A stretch of 6,550 bases of DNA. Source: Anaerolineales bacterium (lineage in GTDB: Bacteria > Chloroflexota > Anaerolineae > Anaerolineales > Villigracilaceae). Below the pieces are notes generated by a model that saw only the letters and a program-made list of their open reading frames with translations, searched no databases and was not told the DNA's origin. Of this stretch, positions 5,892-6,550 are shown one piece after another (positions within the stretch are counted from its first letter, which is position 1; every line of letters begins with the position of its first letter). The stretch is taken from positions 1 through 6,550 of the forward strand of contig JAEURF010000096.1 of the NCBI GenBank assembly GCA_016789205.1, read 5' to 3'. The position numbers and the translations under genes are program-made.

Positions 5892-6550
5892 TTAATACAC
5901 TCTCGCCTTTGGTTGATGCTTCGTAATCACAACAGGTTTATGTGTGATTTCTAACTTGCCATTTTTCTTTGTAATCAATGTGTGCTTCAACCAATTATCA
6001 TCGTCACGGTCAGGATAATCTTCACGAGCATGTCCGCCGCGTGATTCTTTTCGATTCAATGCACTTGCCGCAACCACTTCTGCAATCTCAAGCATGTTAC
6101 TCAATTCCCAGGCGTTCAACAATTCGGTGTTGAAAATTTTTCCAGTGTCGCTAACTTTTACATCTTTGAATCTTTTTTGTAACTCTCGAACTTTTTCTAA
6201 AGCGGATGCCATATCTTTTTCGTTTCGATAAATGCCAACATCTGCAAACATGATGTTCTTCATCTCATTGGATAAATCAAACGCGTTTTCTTTGCCTGAC
6301 CCATTCTTCAACGCTTCTAATTCTGACCTGATACTTGATTCTGCTCCGTCAGGCATTTTCTGATATTCAGCAGACTTGGCATACTCTGCCGCTTTGAGTC
6401 CTGCGTGTTTACCAAAGACAACTAAATCTAATAATGAATTTGTTCCCAAACGATTCGCGCCATGTACGGATACACATGCACATTCACCCGCCGCATACAA
6501 ACCTGGCACAGTTGTCCCTTTATCATCAATGACCACCTCGCCATATTTAT
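5892..6550 (-). CDS. sdhA: succinate dehydrogenase/fumarate reductase flavoprotein subunit, C-terminal part
   Basis: Partial gene, cut by the right window edge; the last 218 residues of a protein normally near 570-640 are visible. It holds the end of the FAD-binding domain and the C-terminal helical domain of the complex II catalytic subunit, which interconverts succinate and fumarate. Seen: VPGLYAAGECACVSVHGANRLGTNSLLDLVVFG close to the visible start. Its GE is the flavin-contact glutamate region and its NRLG arginine corresponds to the dicarboxylate-binding R399 of E. coli SdhA. Further on is ESRGGHAREDYPDRDDDNW, the conserved SdhA/FrdA C-terminal signature. The frame runs open through the edge (K-Y-G-E precede the GTG at 6536), so that GTG is an internal valine codon. 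The FAD-linking histidine and the catalytic arginine lie outside the window. sdhB follows downstream and is expected to be co-transcribed. Confidence 0.97.
   Translation of the reverse strand, partial: KYGEVVIDDKGTTVPGLYAAGECACVSVHGANRLGTNSLLDLVVFGKHAGLKAAEYAKSAEYQKMPDGAESSIRSELEALKNGSGKENAFDLSNEMKNIMFADVGIYRNEKDMASALEKVRELQKRFKDVKVSDTGKIFNTELLNAWELSNMLEIAEVVAASALNRKESRGGHAREDYPDRDDDNWLKHTLITKKNGKLEITHKPVVITKHQPKARVY

Noticed and set aside
6534..6536. GTG at 6536 as a possible start of a small protein
   Set aside because: The frame continues without a stop to the window edge, and the residues before it fit SdhA, so it is an internal valine codon.

Overview
All six genes lie on the minus strand, so the window reads from right to left: sdhA (3' part), sdhB, a membrane-anchored GGDEF sensor, a PhzF-family protein, a cytosine-deaminase-like amidohydrolase, and an RlmI-type rRNA methyltransferase (5' part). 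Coding density is high and the DNA is AT-rich (about 40% G+C by eye). The largest gene-free stretch is 166 bases. AGGAG-type ribosome binding sites precede three of the genes. The soluble-type sdhA-sdhB order, the PAS-PAS-GAF-GGDEF architecture and the intergenic palindromes would fit an environmental bacterium, perhaps an Anaerolineae-type Chloroflexota. That assignment is inference from general resemblance and is weak; no marker gene settles it.

Right end (5067-6550): the C-terminal 218 residues of the succinate dehydrogenase/fumarate reductase flavoprotein are followed by the complete iron-sulfur subunit. The 117-base gap between them is almost filled by a nested palindromic repeat (5789-5885) that ends four bases before the sdhB Shine-Dalgarno. 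A short-period ATTAGA-rich tract and a good intrinsic terminator (4988-5025) close this unit.

Centre (1902-4961): a 714-residue diguanylate cyclase (four membrane segments, two PAS, coiled coil, GAF, GGDEF with intact active and inhibitory sites) is followed 47 bases later by a PhzF-family isomerase-like protein. A perfect 17-bp hairpin overlapping the phzF-family stop codon ends this pair.

Left end (1-1896): the amidohydrolase has its own strong ribosome binding site and a TATAAT box. It looks like cytosine deaminase except that one metal-ligand histidine and the catalytic glutamate are replaced. A 166-base gap with two inverted repeats, one terminator-like, separates it from the RlmI-type methyltransferase, which runs off the left edge.

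The window looks like ordinary housekeeping and signalling genes. I found no convincing new multi-gene system. The items most worth a second look are the altered metal site of the amidohydrolase and the palindromic element inside the sdhAB operon.
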